Shown: piece by piece, positions 8,680 to 16,770 of the stretch
Layout of the letters: the number at the start of each line of letters is the position of its first letter
How positions within the stretch are numbered: position 1 is the stretch's first letter
NCBI GenBank assembly: GCA_050943315.1
Contig: JBMNOY010000012.1
Span: forward strand, 1 to 44,784
Origin: JBDKUD01 sp050943315
Lineage (GTDB): Bacteria; Bacillota; Syntrophomonadia; Syntrophomonadales; Syntrophomonadaceae
Direction of reading: 5' to 3'
DNA: 44,784 nucleotides
The notes under the pieces: model-generated
What the model was told of the DNA's origin: nothing
Databases searched by the model: none
The model's input: only the letters and a program-made list of their open reading frames with translations
Position numbers and translations under genes: made by a program

Positions 8680-8682
8680 CGG

Positions 8683-10134
8683 TTACCACCCCTTTCCAAT
8701 CACTTTTCTTACTCCGGCAAGAACGTTCATACCTAAAGAATAATTAAAAGGATTTAACAATAAAGGTGAGCGGTAAACCTTGCCCGGATTCATGATGTTC
8801 TTGCTGTCAATGGTTCGTTTCCGATTCCTGAGCTCTTTTAGCTCTGGTGCTGGATGAATTCTTCCCACCATAGGTGAGTTCCATAATCCTACGCCATAAG
8901 GATAGCCACCATAGCGGTAACCAATATCATGAATTTTCTTAGTTAGGCTCAGATTGAAAACATATTTAATAGTCTCGGTTTCATTAGCATAAAATGTTGT
9001 CATCATTGTGGCATACTCTGGAGTAACTACATGTCCATAAGAGTATAATATCCCCAGATTATAGGCTTTACACATTTTCTGAACATCATCCAGGTATTCT
9101 GGTAAATTTTTAATTGGCAGCCACACTTCTGATCCTAATACTGATGGCCCGCCTCTTTTCAGCCTTAAAGCTTTAAACTTTTCTTCCCATTCCAATTCAG
9201 CAGTTTCCTCGGAGACTGGGTTAACTACCTTGTTGGTAACACTTAGGCCATTGATGAACTTTTCAGCTTGTTTTAATTCTTCCTCCGGACCTTCATAATC
9301 AACACCGATCAAACAGCCGGTCTGCATATTAGCAGGTGAAAAACCTAGAGCATGCATCGCTTTTAAAGCCTCTTGATCAGTGACATGCAAGTTATACGGT
9401 GTAATGGGTGATTTTATTATCTCATTCATCGTATTCAACATTTTACGGGCATCCGGCACTTGCAGGAGGAAATGCCGCATCGGCTCGAGTTTACGTACTT
9501 CTATCTCCAGTTCGGTAATAATACCTAGAGTACCTTCGGAAGAAACAAACCAATCCAGAGGTGGTTTAGTCGATCTGGTGACTTTTTGCACCTTTCCATC
9601 CGGAAGAACAACTTCTATCGATTTAACCTGAGAAAAGAAACTGCCATATTTAAGACTACCAATTCCGTAGCCCATCATGCAGAACCATCCGCCGATAGTA
9701 GCAGCTGGTGCACTGCTGGGAAATGATTTGAGAGCCAAACCACGGTTATTCAAATATTCATCCAATTCGCTAAAGGTAGTGGCAGCTTTTACCTTAACCG
9801 TCATACCTTTTTCATCAACTGCCACAACGCCTTTAATAAGGTTAAGATCCATTAATATACCGGCTTTGGCTGGAACCGCATCAAAATAAACCGTAGAACC
9901 ACCTGCCCGCGGTGTAACCGGAATCTTATTGGCATAAGCAGTTTTCATTATATCAGCGACTTCTTCGGTGCTCTCTGGTCTGACTACTATATCAGGCAGA
10001 GTTTTTACCAGCATATTAGCCAGCAATGCCGGAACAGGTGCTAAATCGCGGGCATATACAGAACGTTCAAACATTGAATCTGTTGCCCGGTCACCATATT
10101 TCTCTACCAGTTTCTGTACTATCTCATTATTCAC
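8683..10134 (-). CDS. GlcD-like FAD-binding oxidoreductase
   Basis: A 483-residue VAO/PCMH-type flavoprotein. The FAD-binding domain occupies about residues 45-225, with PVTPRAGGSTVYFDA, SSAPAATIGG and SSEGTLGIITELEIEV. The C-terminal FAD-linked oxidase cap ends with the usual DSKNIMNPGK segment. The family oxidises 2-hydroxyacids (glycolate, D-lactate) together with an iron-sulfur partner, which is the next gene here. The start is GTG at 10134 behind AAGGGGGAA. It follows a GcvH-like gene by 23 bases. The coupling of a GlcD/GlcF-like pair to lipoyl carriers is unusual. It may pass electrons between a carbon substrate or electron pool and bound lipoate. No glycolate or lactate permease is in the window. 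Confidence 0.82.
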   Translation of the reverse strand: MNNEIVQKLVEKYGDRATDSMFERSVYARDLAPVPALLANMLVKTLPDIVVRPESTEEVADIMKTAYANKIPVTPRAGGSTVYFDAVPAKAGILMDLNLIKGVVAVDEKGMTVKVKAATTFSELDEYLNNRGLALKSFPSSAPAATIGGWFCMMGYGIGSLKYGSFFSQVKSIEVVLPDGKVQKVTRSTKPPLDWFVSSEGTLGIITELEIEVRKLEPMRHFLLQVPDARKMLNTMNEIIKSPITPYNLHVTDQEALKAMHALGFSPANMQTGCLIGVDYEGPEEELKQAEKFINGLSVTNKVVNPVSEETAELEWEEKFKALRLKRGGPSVLGSEVWLPIKNLPEYLDDVQKMCKAYNLGILYSYGHVVTPEYATMMTTFYANETETIKYVFNLSLTKKIHDIGYRYGGYPYGVGLWNSPMVGRIHPAPELKELRNRKRTIDSKNIMNPGKVYRSPLLLNPFNYSLGMNVLAGVRKVIGKGW

Positions 10135-10157
10135 CAGTAATTCCCCCTTAAATGGGT

Positions 10158-10580
10158 CTATTGAGCGTGTTTTGCCATTTCCTCTTTAACGAATTCGATA
10201 GCTTTTTCACCCTTCATCAGGTTGGCTTCAACATCAGCCATATTATTCGGCTCAATAACAGCTATCCATCCTTCACCATAGGGATCATCATTGAGCGGTT
10301 TGGGTGCTGATGCCAGAGCTTTATTGGCATCTACCACTTTACCGGATACAGGCATAGCAATTTTCCCAGCCCATTTACCTGATTGCATAGAACAGAGGTT
10401 TTTTCCCGCTTCAAATTCCTTACCGGCTCTTGGTACACGAACGAAAGTAATTTCGCCAGCCAGCTGCTGCATGAAGTCGGTTATACCGATTCTAATCTGA
10501 TTGCCTTCAACTCTAACCCAGGCATGGTCATTAGTGTAATACAGATCATCAGGTACTTCATATTTATCAACTTTTGCCAT
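10158..10580 (-). CDS. GcvH-like lipoyl carrier protein B (SGKW lipoylation site)
   Basis: A 140-residue H-protein-like lipoyl domain. The acceptor Lys is K69 in SMQSGKWAGKI, with the same SGKW signature as the paralog at 5713. Flanking family features are DHAWVRVEG, ITDFMQQLAGEITFV and PVSGKVVDAN. It starts at ATG 10580 behind AAGGGGGAACC and is the first gene after the acetoin operon terminator, heading the GlcD/HdrD-like pair. The tight linkage suggests it is the redox or acyl carrier serving that pair. It is not accompanied by glycine-cleavage genes. Confidence 0.86.
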   Translation of the reverse strand: MAKVDKYEVPDDLYYTNDHAWVRVEGNQIRIGITDFMQQLAGEITFVRVPRAGKEFEAGKNLCSMQSGKWAGKIAMPVSGKVVDANKALASAPKPLNDDPYGEGWIAVIEPNNMADVEANLMKGEKAIEFVKEEMAKHAQ

Positions 10581-10737
10581 TTTGGTTCCCCCTTGCTAAA
10601 ATTTTATAAAACTTAGTTTAACTATATGGTGTGTGCCTGGGGCAGTTGTTTTACCCCGCTGCACAGTGCTACTTTGTTCATATTTGCGCTAAAAAACATT
10701 TAAGGGTACGGATTACCGCCTCATCAATATTAAGGGC

Positions 10738-10845
10738 CTATCTGTGCATATCCCGATAATACTTTTTAGGTTCATTATCGGACAGACTTTTTAGCCCGTT
10801 CATGATAGGCAATATCCCCACCCCGATCAATTTAATAGAACCCAT
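10738..10845 (-). CDS. Possible 35-residue small protein or gene remnant
   Basis: An ATG at 10845 opens a 35-codon frame ending at 10738. The product has a hydrophobic first half (KLIGVGILPI) and a charged second half (NEPKKYYRDMHR). That resembles a tiny membrane-anchored protein or the end of a decayed membrane protein. The ribosome site is weak (CCAGG). It lies in the leader of the GcvH-like operon. I do not recognise a family. Confidence 0.2.
   Translation of the reverse strand: MGSIKLIGVGILPIMNGLKSLSDNEPKKYYRDMHR
10753..10781. repeat. 8-bp inverted repeat in the GcvH-operon leader
   Basis: Arms CCGATAAT (10753-10760) and ATTATCGG (10774-10781) are perfect, with a 13-base loop. No adjacent T-run follows on the minus strand, so it is not a normal terminator. 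It overlaps the possible small ORF. Confidence 0.4.
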
Positions 10846-11028
10846 TAGCCTGGGTCTTGCGATACCAGAATATTGTCTTTTCTAATTATTCTAATCGTTG
10901 ATTAACAGGGATAATGCGCCAGGAAGACAACTGAATCAGGGATTAACCCTACTCCTGAACGCCTGGTCATATTGCCAATTCCGTGCAGCACTATCAGCAT
11001 CATTTCCTGGTCACATTTCCATCCCTCT

Positions 11029-11050
11029 AAAAAACTGATTCTTCAGTTTT
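11029..11050 (-). terminator. Terminator of the acetoin operon
   Basis: On the minus strand AAAACTGA and TCAGTTTT form a perfect 8-bp stem with an AGAA loop, and the 3' arm continues as a six-T run. It starts only a few bases after the stop of the AhpD-like gene, so it separates the acetoin operon from the lipoyl-carrier operon. Confidence 0.8.
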
Positions 11051-11054
11051 GTGT

Positions 11055-11396
11055 TTACTCAAATTCATCCAGGGCATTCATTACTGTAGTTGCTAGATAA
11101 GCCATGGAAGGTGATCCGCCGAAGGCTACAGCTACTGCACAAGCTTCGAGTATTTCGTCACGGGTTGCTCCTTCTGCCAGAGCATTCTTGGCATGAAGTG
11201 TCATGCAATATTCGCAGCGAGTAAACAGACCTATTGCCAGTCCGATCATTTCTTTATATTTGCGCTCTAATTCGCCTTCAACATAAGCTGCTTGGTCCAT
11301 TTGAACAAATGCAGCATTTAATTCGGGCATTTCTTCGTTAATTTTTCCCATACCTGCAAATAAATCGGATAATACTTGATTAGGATCGTTGGCCAT
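11055..11396 (-). CDS. AhpD-like carboxymuconolactone-decarboxylase-family protein with CxxC
   Basis: A 113-residue protein of the AhpD/CMD family. The redox motif is CEYCMTLHAK (C61, C64, H68), the CxxCxxxH arrangement of AhpD. In mycobacteria AhpD takes electrons from a lipoylated E2 subunit; here the gene is the last of the acetoin operon, directly after the lipoylated E2 gene. That makes a thiol-disulfide exchange with dihydrolipoamide plausible. Start ATG at 11396 behind AGGAGG. No AhpC partner is in the window. A simple peroxide-defence role is an alternative. Confidence 0.82.
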   Translation of the reverse strand: MANDPNQVLSDLFAGMGKINEEMPELNAAFVQMDQAAYVEGELERKYKEMIGLAIGLFTRCEYCMTLHAKNALAEGATRDEILEACAVAVAFGGSPSMAYLATTVMNALDEFE

Positions 11397-11430
11397 TACT
11401 ATTACCTCCTACTACTCTTTTAATTTCTAT

Positions 11431-12453
11431 TTAAATGAAAATCTTGGTGGGATTTTCAATCAGGTCAATTAAAACTGCCAGGAACTCTGCGGCCGGTGCT
11501 CCATCGATTACACGATGATCGAATGAGAATGAAAGTCCCATCATAGGTCTAATTACTATCTGGCCATCTACAACAACCGGTCTTTCAACAGTGCGGCAAA
11601 CACCCATGATACCGGTTTCCGGCTGGTTGATTATCGGTGTAAAGGAATCAACTGAATTGTACATTCCAACATTAGTAATAGTGAATGATCCGCCGCTTAA
11701 TTCATCGGGATCAAGTTTATTCTTTTTGCCGCGTTTGGCTAAATCTTTAATTTCAGCATTAACTTCGTAAACTGATTTCTTGTCAGCATTTCTTACTACA
11801 GGAACAATCAGACCATCATCCAATGCTACAGCTACACCTATATTGATGTCCTTGAGGACTTTAATTTCCTCGCCATCCAGAGTAACATTGATATTTGTTC
11901 TTAGTGTTAATGCTTTAGCAATTGCTTTAACCAGAAGAGCTGTAATAGAAACTTTTTCTTTGTCGCTTACGCCGGCATTAATTGATTTACGAAGTGCCAT
12001 CATTGCTGACATATCTACGTCAACATTGTGAGTAACTTTGGCAGCTGTTGTCCAGCTGTTAATCATGTTATCACCGATAGCTTTGCGCATTCCTTCATAA
12101 GGTATAACCTTTATGGTTTCACGGGTATCTCCGCCACCAGCAGCATCACCGGAAGCAGCCTTGGGAGCGTCGGCCGGAGTTTCAGCACCTGCTAAAATCT
12201 CAGAAATATCTTCACCAGGTTCACCGATAACGCCCATTAATCCATAAAGCGGTAATTTGGTGCCTTTTGGGGCAACGATTTTTAATAAAACACCGTCTGC
12301 AGTAGCTTCGCACTTATTGGTGATTTTGTCTGTCATAATTTCAGCAACTGGATCGCCCTTCTTGACTGTGTCGCCTTCATTTACTAACCATTTACCTACT
12401 GTACCTGATTTCATTGATAACCCCATTTTGGGCATCGTAATTGCCGTTGCCAT
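11431..12453 (-). CDS. acoC: Acetoin dehydrogenase E2 (dihydrolipoamide acetyltransferase), short form
   Basis: 340 residues. A single N-terminal lipoyl domain (1-80) has its acceptor Lys in EIMTDKITNK (K43). The C-terminal catalytic domain runs from about 114 to the end and has the acetyltransferase motif DHRVIDG (312-318). It transfers the acetyl group from acetoin cleavage to CoA. The linker between the domains is only about 33 residues (Ala/Gly/Asp-rich, 81-113), so the ~35-residue peripheral-subunit-binding domain that normally holds E3 is not visible. The ribosome site GGAGG lies inside the end of acoX, with the ATG one base after its stop. No E3 gene follows. Regulation is presumably by the sigma-54 promoter at 17219. 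Confidence 0.92.
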   Translation of the reverse strand: MATAITMPKMGLSMKSGTVGKWLVNEGDTVKKGDPVAEIMTDKITNKCEATADGVLLKIVAPKGTKLPLYGLMGVIGEPGEDISEILAGAETPADAPKAASGDAAGGGDTRETIKVIPYEGMRKAIGDNMINSWTTAAKVTHNVDVDMSAMMALRKSINAGVSDKEKVSITALLVKAIAKALTLRTNINVTLDGEEIKVLKDINIGVAVALDDGLIVPVVRNADKKSVYEVNAEIKDLAKRGKKNKLDPDELSGGSFTITNVGMYNSVDSFTPIINQPETGIMGVCRTVERPVVVDGQIVIRPMMGLSFSFDHRVIDGAPAAEFLAVLIDLIENPTKIFI

Positions 12454-12454
12454 T

Positions 12455-13489
12455 TTAAATTTCCTCCTTTAACCAATTTAAATGTTTTACAACTTTTTCA
12501 CCTTTTGAGTAACCCTGGGCTACTGCATCTCTCAGCGCTCGATTTACGTCTACAACCCTTGGTCCATCTGATTGCAATTTCATTGTTACAGTGTCTGCTT
12601 CAGATACTTCCACTTCTCTTTCTCCATCTAGAGCTATAACACAGCGGCCTTTGGCTACAGAAATCTCGTCTCCTACCTCCAAAATACGATAATCTTTAAT
12701 ATCGATAGGTTTAATTAACCCGGGAGCAATAGGAGCCATCACTTTCATGTTTCCCGGTCCGATGTTTATAACCATACCCTTGCGGCTGGCAACTCCAACC
12801 GGTTCTAAGTTTCCTGCTACGGCAGATATTCCTATCGTGTCAGGCTCACCTCTGGTTACCACTATCTGTCTAAGGTTTCCTTCATCCCAAACGGCACGGG
12901 ATCCAATAAAAGCGTCGGCTAAAACAACAGCATCCACCAGGGCGTGATCAACTTCTATACCATTCTTATAGATGACAATTCTTTTGCTGGTGTAAATTCC
13001 GGGGAAATTTGTCACCAATCCCTGTGCTACAACACCTGCTGCCAAACCTGCAATTGTTCCCTCAACCATTTCAGGAAACACATTATTGGTTCCGGTTGAT
13101 ACAGGTACCAGTGGTATCATTCCACACCCTTTGGCTACTACACGGTTAGTTCCGTCACCACCAAGGGTAATAATCGCACTTACCGCCAGTTCATTCATCA
13201 TACCGGCAGCCACCGCAGAGTCTTCCTGCATTCTGGTTATCTCCATATCAAGGCATTCCAGCTCTATGGGCAGCTTATGGCGCACTGACAATCCATCTAC
13301 AGCCCTTTCCACAATTCCGTAATATTCCGGCATGTACACGACATGATCTACTCCCGTAGCTGCAAGTCCCAGAAGAGCCCGCCTTACAATATTAACTTTT
13401 TCCAAATTATCAAAGGTAATTCCATAAGCAACCAATCGCCTAATATCTTTACCGGAGGCCGGATTGGCAATAATTCCCACAGTACTCAT
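12455..13489 (-). CDS. acoX: AcoX-like ATP-NAD kinase-family protein
   Basis: 344 residues with the nucleotide-binding NAD-kinase-fold motif ITLGGDGTNRVV near residue 115 and a GIIANPASGKD N-terminus. AcoX proteins are encoded in acetoin operons of many bacteria, but their reaction is not established. It sits between the E1-beta and E2 genes. The start ATG at 13489 follows GGAGGGAG. A long stem-loop separates it from acoB, so its expression may differ from its neighbours. Confidence 0.85.
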   Translation of the reverse strand: MSTVGIIANPASGKDIRRLVAYGITFDNLEKVNIVRRALLGLAATGVDHVVYMPEYYGIVERAVDGLSVRHKLPIELECLDMEITRMQEDSAVAAGMMNELAVSAIITLGGDGTNRVVAKGCGMIPLVPVSTGTNNVFPEMVEGTIAGLAAGVVAQGLVTNFPGIYTSKRIVIYKNGIEVDHALVDAVVLADAFIGSRAVWDEGNLRQIVVTRGEPDTIGISAVAGNLEPVGVASRKGMVINIGPGNMKVMAPIAPGLIKPIDIKDYRILEVGDEISVAKGRCVIALDGEREVEVSEADTVTMKLQSDGPRVVDVNRALRDAVAQGYSKGEKVVKHLNWLKEEI

Positions 13490-13508
13490 GCTTTGTTCTC
13501 CCTCCGCG

Positions 13509-13555
13509 GGTATTTACAGGTATGTGGACAGGGATAATCCCTGCCCACAAATACC
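13509..13555 (-). other. Strong intercistronic stem-loop between acoB and acoX
   Basis: An inner 12-bp stem pairs 13524-13535 with 13537-13548 (one G-T pair, near-zero loop, so the real loop opens a few pairs). An outer repeat GGTATTT (13509-13515) pairs with AAATACC (13549-13555). No T-run follows; instead the acoX ribosome site comes next. It is therefore more likely an mRNA stabilising or processing structure than a terminator. Confidence 0.6.
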
Positions 13556-13565
13556 AATAACCTGA

Positions 13566-14537
13566 TTACATAATTGATTCAACAGCTTTGATGATTTTAG
13601 CTTCATCAGGAATCCATTGGAATTCCAGTACTGGTGAAAACGGAATCGGAGTATCAGGCGGGCAAACTCTCTTGATAGGTTTCTTCAGAGAATCAAATGC
13701 CTCTTCAGTTACTATTGCCGCAATTTCTCCACCGAATCCGCTGGTCTTAACTTCTTCATGAACTACTACCAGTCTGCCGGTTTTGGCAACTGATTTCAGG
13801 ATAGCATCTTTGTCCAGGGGAACGAGGGTGCGAAGATCAATAACTTCTGCATTGATGCCTTTCTTGGCCAGTTCTTCAGCAGCAGCCATAGCTTTTTGGA
13901 ACATCCAGGACCATGAAACTATAGTTACATCAGAACCGGTTCTGGCAACATTAGCTTTACCAATAGGTACTATATATTCCCCTTCGGGAACTTCACCGGA
14001 CATACCGAGCAACTGTTTGTGCTCAATGTACATAACCGGGTTGTTGTCTCTGATAGCGGCTATCATTAAGCCTTTGGCATCTGCCGGTGTTGCAGGCATT
14101 ACAGTCTTCACACCTGGAATGTGAGTAAACCAGGACTCAACGGACTGTGAATGCTGTGCAGCAGCCTGGAAGCCAGCTCCGCAAGGTGTGCGCAGAACCA
14201 TAGGTATCTGGATCAATCCGCCATTCATATATCTCAGTTTGGCTGCCTGATTGAAAAGTTCGTCCATGCAGCATCCCATGAAGTCAACAAACATTATTTC
14301 TGCAATAGGTCTTAGTCCGGCAGCAGCAGCACCAACTGCACTACCAACAATAGCAGTTTCACTGATAGGTGTATTTAAAACCCGGTCTCCACCGAATTCA
14401 TCAAATAGGCCGATAGTTTGTCCGAAACATCCACCGAATGCTCCTACGTCTTCGCCCAGTAAATATACATTGGGGTCCCGTTTCATTTCTACCCGCATAC
14501 CATCTCTGAGGGCTTCAGCATAAGTCATTTGTGTCAT
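13566..14537 (-). CDS. acoB: Acetoin dehydrogenase E1 beta subunit
   Basis: 323 residues of the transketolase-like E1-beta family. It opens MTQMTYAEALRDGMRVEM and contains YLLGEDVGAFGG, FNTPISE-like NTPISETAIVG and the C-terminal VVVHEEVKTSGFGGEIAA segment. With AcoA it forms the TPP-dependent heterotetramer that cleaves acetoin to acetaldehyde and hydroxyethyl-TPP. The start was set at ATG 14537, eight bases after AAGGAG; an upstream GTG overlaps that ribosome site. It follows acoA by 24 bases in the same operon. Confidence 0.92.
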   Translation of the reverse strand: MTQMTYAEALRDGMRVEMKRDPNVYLLGEDVGAFGGCFGQTIGLFDEFGGDRVLNTPISETAIVGSAVGAAAAGLRPIAEIMFVDFMGCCMDELFNQAAKLRYMNGGLIQIPMVLRTPCGAGFQAAAQHSQSVESWFTHIPGVKTVMPATPADAKGLMIAAIRDNNPVMYIEHKQLLGMSGEVPEGEYIVPIGKANVARTGSDVTIVSWSWMFQKAMAAAEELAKKGINAEVIDLRTLVPLDKDAILKSVAKTGRLVVVHEEVKTSGFGGEIAAIVTEEAFDSLKKPIKRVCPPDTPIPFSPVLEFQWIPDEAKIIKAVESIM

Positions 14538-14561
14538 CTTTGTCACTCCTTTTCTCTTAAT

Positions 14562-15524
14562 TTAGTCCGCAAATACGTCCGTCAGTAAATCAGCGGCTGT
14601 GGGCTCGGGACTTTCATCTGCAAACTTAATAGCGGCATCTATTTCAGCCTGAACGTCCGCTTTGATCTTATCCAGATCAGCCTGAGAAGCGAACTTGAGG
14701 TCTATAAGTTTCTTTTCAACTCTGGGAATAGGATCTTTCTTCAGCCATTCTTCTTGATCTTGAGGATCTTTGTAAGCTCCGGGGTCACCCTCGAAATGTC
14801 CGCGGTGTCTCCAGGTCTTGCATTCAATCAATGTCGGGCCATCGCCTCTTCTGGCGCGTTCGACAGCAGCCTGAGCAGCTTCGTAAACAGCAATAACATC
14901 ATTACCATCAACAGATACGCCAGGAATACCATAAGCCTGAGCACGATCAGAAACATCATTAATGTTTTGATGGTTCTTCTGCGGGTTGGAAATAGCCCAG
15001 CCATTATTTTCGCAAACGAAAATTGCCGGCAGTTTCCAGGTTGAAGCCATGTTCAATGATTCATGGAAAGTAGCCCGGTCGGAAGCGCCGTCACCAAAGA
15101 ATGCAACTGCAACATTATTAGTTTTTTTGTATTTGCAAGCAAAGGCTGCGCCAGTTGCAATAGGCATACCAGCACCAACAATACCGTTGGCTCCGAGAAT
15201 ACCAATGTTTACATCAGCAATATGCATTGATCCGCCTTTACCTTTGCAGTAGCCGGTAGTTTTTCCGAATAATTCGGCCATCATCTTATCAACTTTACCG
15301 CCTTTGGCGATTAGATGACCATGTCCGCGGTGAGTACTGCAGATATAGTCCTTGTCGTTAAGGTTGGCACATACGCCGGTAGCAATAGCTTCTTCACCAA
15401 GATACAGGTGAACAAAACCTGGGAGCTTACCTGCCGCAAACAGTTCGACAGCTTTGCTCTCAAATGCTCTGATGGTCAACATTTGTTTGTACATTTCGAG
15501 TAACTGTTCTTTCTTGAGATCCAT
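14562..15524 (-). CDS. acoA: Acetoin dehydrogenase E1 alpha subunit
   Basis: 320 residues. The TPP/Mg motif runs from GDG at 144-146 to NN at 173-174. The N-terminal part contains the substrate-loop region CSTHRGHGHLIAKGG. The E1-alpha family also covers pyruvate and branched-chain enzymes; the neighbours acoX, butanediol dehydrogenase and an AcoR-like activator point to acetoin. The start ATG at 15524 follows GGAGGG. A GC-rich stem-loop lies upstream, after the dehydrogenase gene. Confidence 0.9.
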   Translation of the reverse strand: MDLKKEQLLEMYKQMLTIRAFESKAVELFAAGKLPGFVHLYLGEEAIATGVCANLNDKDYICSTHRGHGHLIAKGGKVDKMMAELFGKTTGYCKGKGGSMHIADVNIGILGANGIVGAGMPIATGAAFACKYKKTNNVAVAFFGDGASDRATFHESLNMASTWKLPAIFVCENNGWAISNPQKNHQNINDVSDRAQAYGIPGVSVDGNDVIAVYEAAQAAVERARRGDGPTLIECKTWRHRGHFEGDPGAYKDPQDQEEWLKKDPIPRVEKKLIDLKFASQADLDKIKADVQAEIDAAIKFADESPEPTAADLLTDVFAD

Positions 15525-15586
15525 TCAAAAGTTCCCTCCTTTTCGATTTTGGGTAATTTTGTTAAGTGATAAATATAACAAACCAA

Positions 15587-15613
15587 CAGGGGCACGGCCT
15601 AAGCCCGCCCCTG
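15587..15613 (-). other. GC-rich stem-loop between butanediol dehydrogenase and acoA
   Basis: CAGGGGC (15587-15593) and GCCCCTG (15607-15613) are perfect 7-bp arms, with an inner GGC/GCC pairing. On the minus strand it is followed by TTGGTTTGTTATATTT, which is only moderately T-rich. It may be a partial terminator or an mRNA-stability element that adjusts E1/E2 levels relative to the dehydrogenase. Confidence 0.5.
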
Positions 15614-15626
15614 AATGGTAAGTACC

Positions 15627-16688
15627 TTATTTAGGAGTTACGATAATTTTGATATTTTCGTCTTTGTTTTCAACTAATTCTTTGAATCCTTTTTCAACGA
15701 TATCCTCGAGTTTAATTCTTCCGGTAATCATTGTTTCAGCATCTAATCTGCCATCCTGCAGCATTGAGATAACTGTAGCAAACTCTCCATTGTATCCCAG
15801 TGAACCTTTAATCTCTTTTTCAGGGAATACAACGTTGTTAAACATAATCGGAGTATCTTTTTCAAATACACCGGCGGTAACAACGATACCACGAGGACGA
15901 ATGCTGAGAAGTGCAGGTGGAACAGTCTTGTCGCTTCCAACACACTCAACAGCTACATCGGCGCCCAGGCCATCAGTGAGTCTCTTAACTTCGGTAGGTA
16001 CATCAACCTGAGTCGGATCTATAACAGCATCAGCACCCAGTTTCATAGCAAATTCTTTACGTGCTTTAGCCATTTCAACTACAAATACTTTTTTAGCACC
16101 AGCAGCTTTGGCAGACTGTAAAGCTGATAATCCAATGGTTCCGCCGCCAAATACAACTACATTGTCACCAGCAATGACTGGAGCCCGGCGAACAGCATGC
16201 ATACCAACTGATAAAGGCTCAACAACAGCAGCAATATCATATGGCATATCATCAGGAATACCATAAAGGGTATAAGCCGGAACGTTTACATATGGTGCAA
16301 AAGCACCGTCAGTATGCAGACCGGTGAAAGCTAGTTTTTCACAGCAGGGATAGTTCATTCTCTTACAGGAATAGCATTCCCAGCAAACCTGGCAAGCATC
16401 GGGAGCTACCCGGTCGCCAACTTTCCATTTTTCTACGCCTTCGCCAACTTCAACAATTTTACCGGAAAATTCATGACCCAAAATTATAGGTGCAGTTCCA
16501 CCAGTCAGCGGATGGGGTTGGCCCTCGGGAGGAATAAATATGGGGCCGGCCAGCCATTCATGTAAGTCTGAACCGCAAATACCACACCATTCAACTTCAA
16601 CTTTTACCCAACCTTTTGGGGGTTTCGGGGGTTCTGGAACGTCAACTACTCTTACGTCTTTTCGTGCATACCACACTGCAGCTTTCAT
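15627..16688 (-). CDS. Zinc-dependent 2,3-butanediol (acetoin-forming) dehydrogenase
   Basis: A 353-residue medium-chain dehydrogenase. Catalytic zinc ligands are in CGICGSDLHEW and GHEFSGKIVEVG. The structural-zinc Cys cluster is CQVCWECYSCKRMNYPC. The NAD-binding Rossmann motif is VVFGGGTIGLSA. The PIFIP/HPLTGG insertion between the zinc sites is typical of butanediol dehydrogenases. It would interconvert 2,3-butanediol and acetoin, feeding the acetoin dehydrogenase encoded downstream. It follows the Lin0512 gene and has its own GGAG ribosome site. Sorbitol/threonine dehydrogenase activity is less likely given the neighbours. Confidence 0.88.
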   Translation of the reverse strand: MKAAVWYARKDVRVVDVPEPPKPPKGWVKVEVEWCGICGSDLHEWLAGPIFIPPEGQPHPLTGGTAPIILGHEFSGKIVEVGEGVEKWKVGDRVAPDACQVCWECYSCKRMNYPCCEKLAFTGLHTDGAFAPYVNVPAYTLYGIPDDMPYDIAAVVEPLSVGMHAVRRAPVIAGDNVVVFGGGTIGLSALQSAKAAGAKKVFVVEMAKARKEFAMKLGADAVIDPTQVDVPTEVKRLTDGLGADVAVECVGSDKTVPPALLSIRPRGIVVTAGVFEKDTPIMFNNVVFPEKEIKGSLGYNGEFATVISMLQDGRLDAETMITGRIKLEDIVEKGFKELVENKDENIKIIVTPK

Positions 16689-16729
16689 TAACTAGACACT
16701 CCTTTCATTTCTACGGTTTCATTATTTTA

Positions 16730-16742
16730 TCGGCAATGCCGA
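16730..16742 (-). other. Small hairpin between Lin0512 gene and butanediol dehydrogenase
   Basis: TCGGC and GCCGA with a three-base loop, followed by TAAAATAAT on the minus strand. Only five base pairs; it could be a weak attenuator or chance. Confidence 0.25.
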
Positions 16743-16770
16743 AGGGGAACGATTTATATACTAGCAGTCA

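Larger units (their letters stand above)
10581..11028 (-). other. Long intergenic leader between acetoin operon and lipoyl-carrier operon
   Basis: About 450 bases without a convincing gene. It presumably holds the promoter of the GcvH-like operon, because a terminator lies just upstream. No -24/-12 site was found here, unlike the three neighbouring acetoin units. A TATAGT box near 10640 has no good -35 partner. It contains an 8-bp inverted repeat (10753-10781) and a possible 35-codon ORF described separately. Confidence 0.5.

Noticed and set aside
7522..10134. Glycolate oxidase GlcD/GlcF or D-lactate dehydrogenase pair
   Set aside because: The families fit, but the pair is embedded between GcvH-like carriers and lipoate ligases with no glycolate or lactate transporter or regulator, so I kept a neutral name and a lipoyl-related hypothesis.
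5713..10580. Glycine cleavage system H proteins
   Set aside because: No gcvT or gcvP in the window and the lipoylation site differs from the canonical ESVKA.
10753..10781. Terminator in the GcvH-operon leader
   Set aside because: The 8-bp stem has a 13-base loop and no T-run directly after it on the minus strand.
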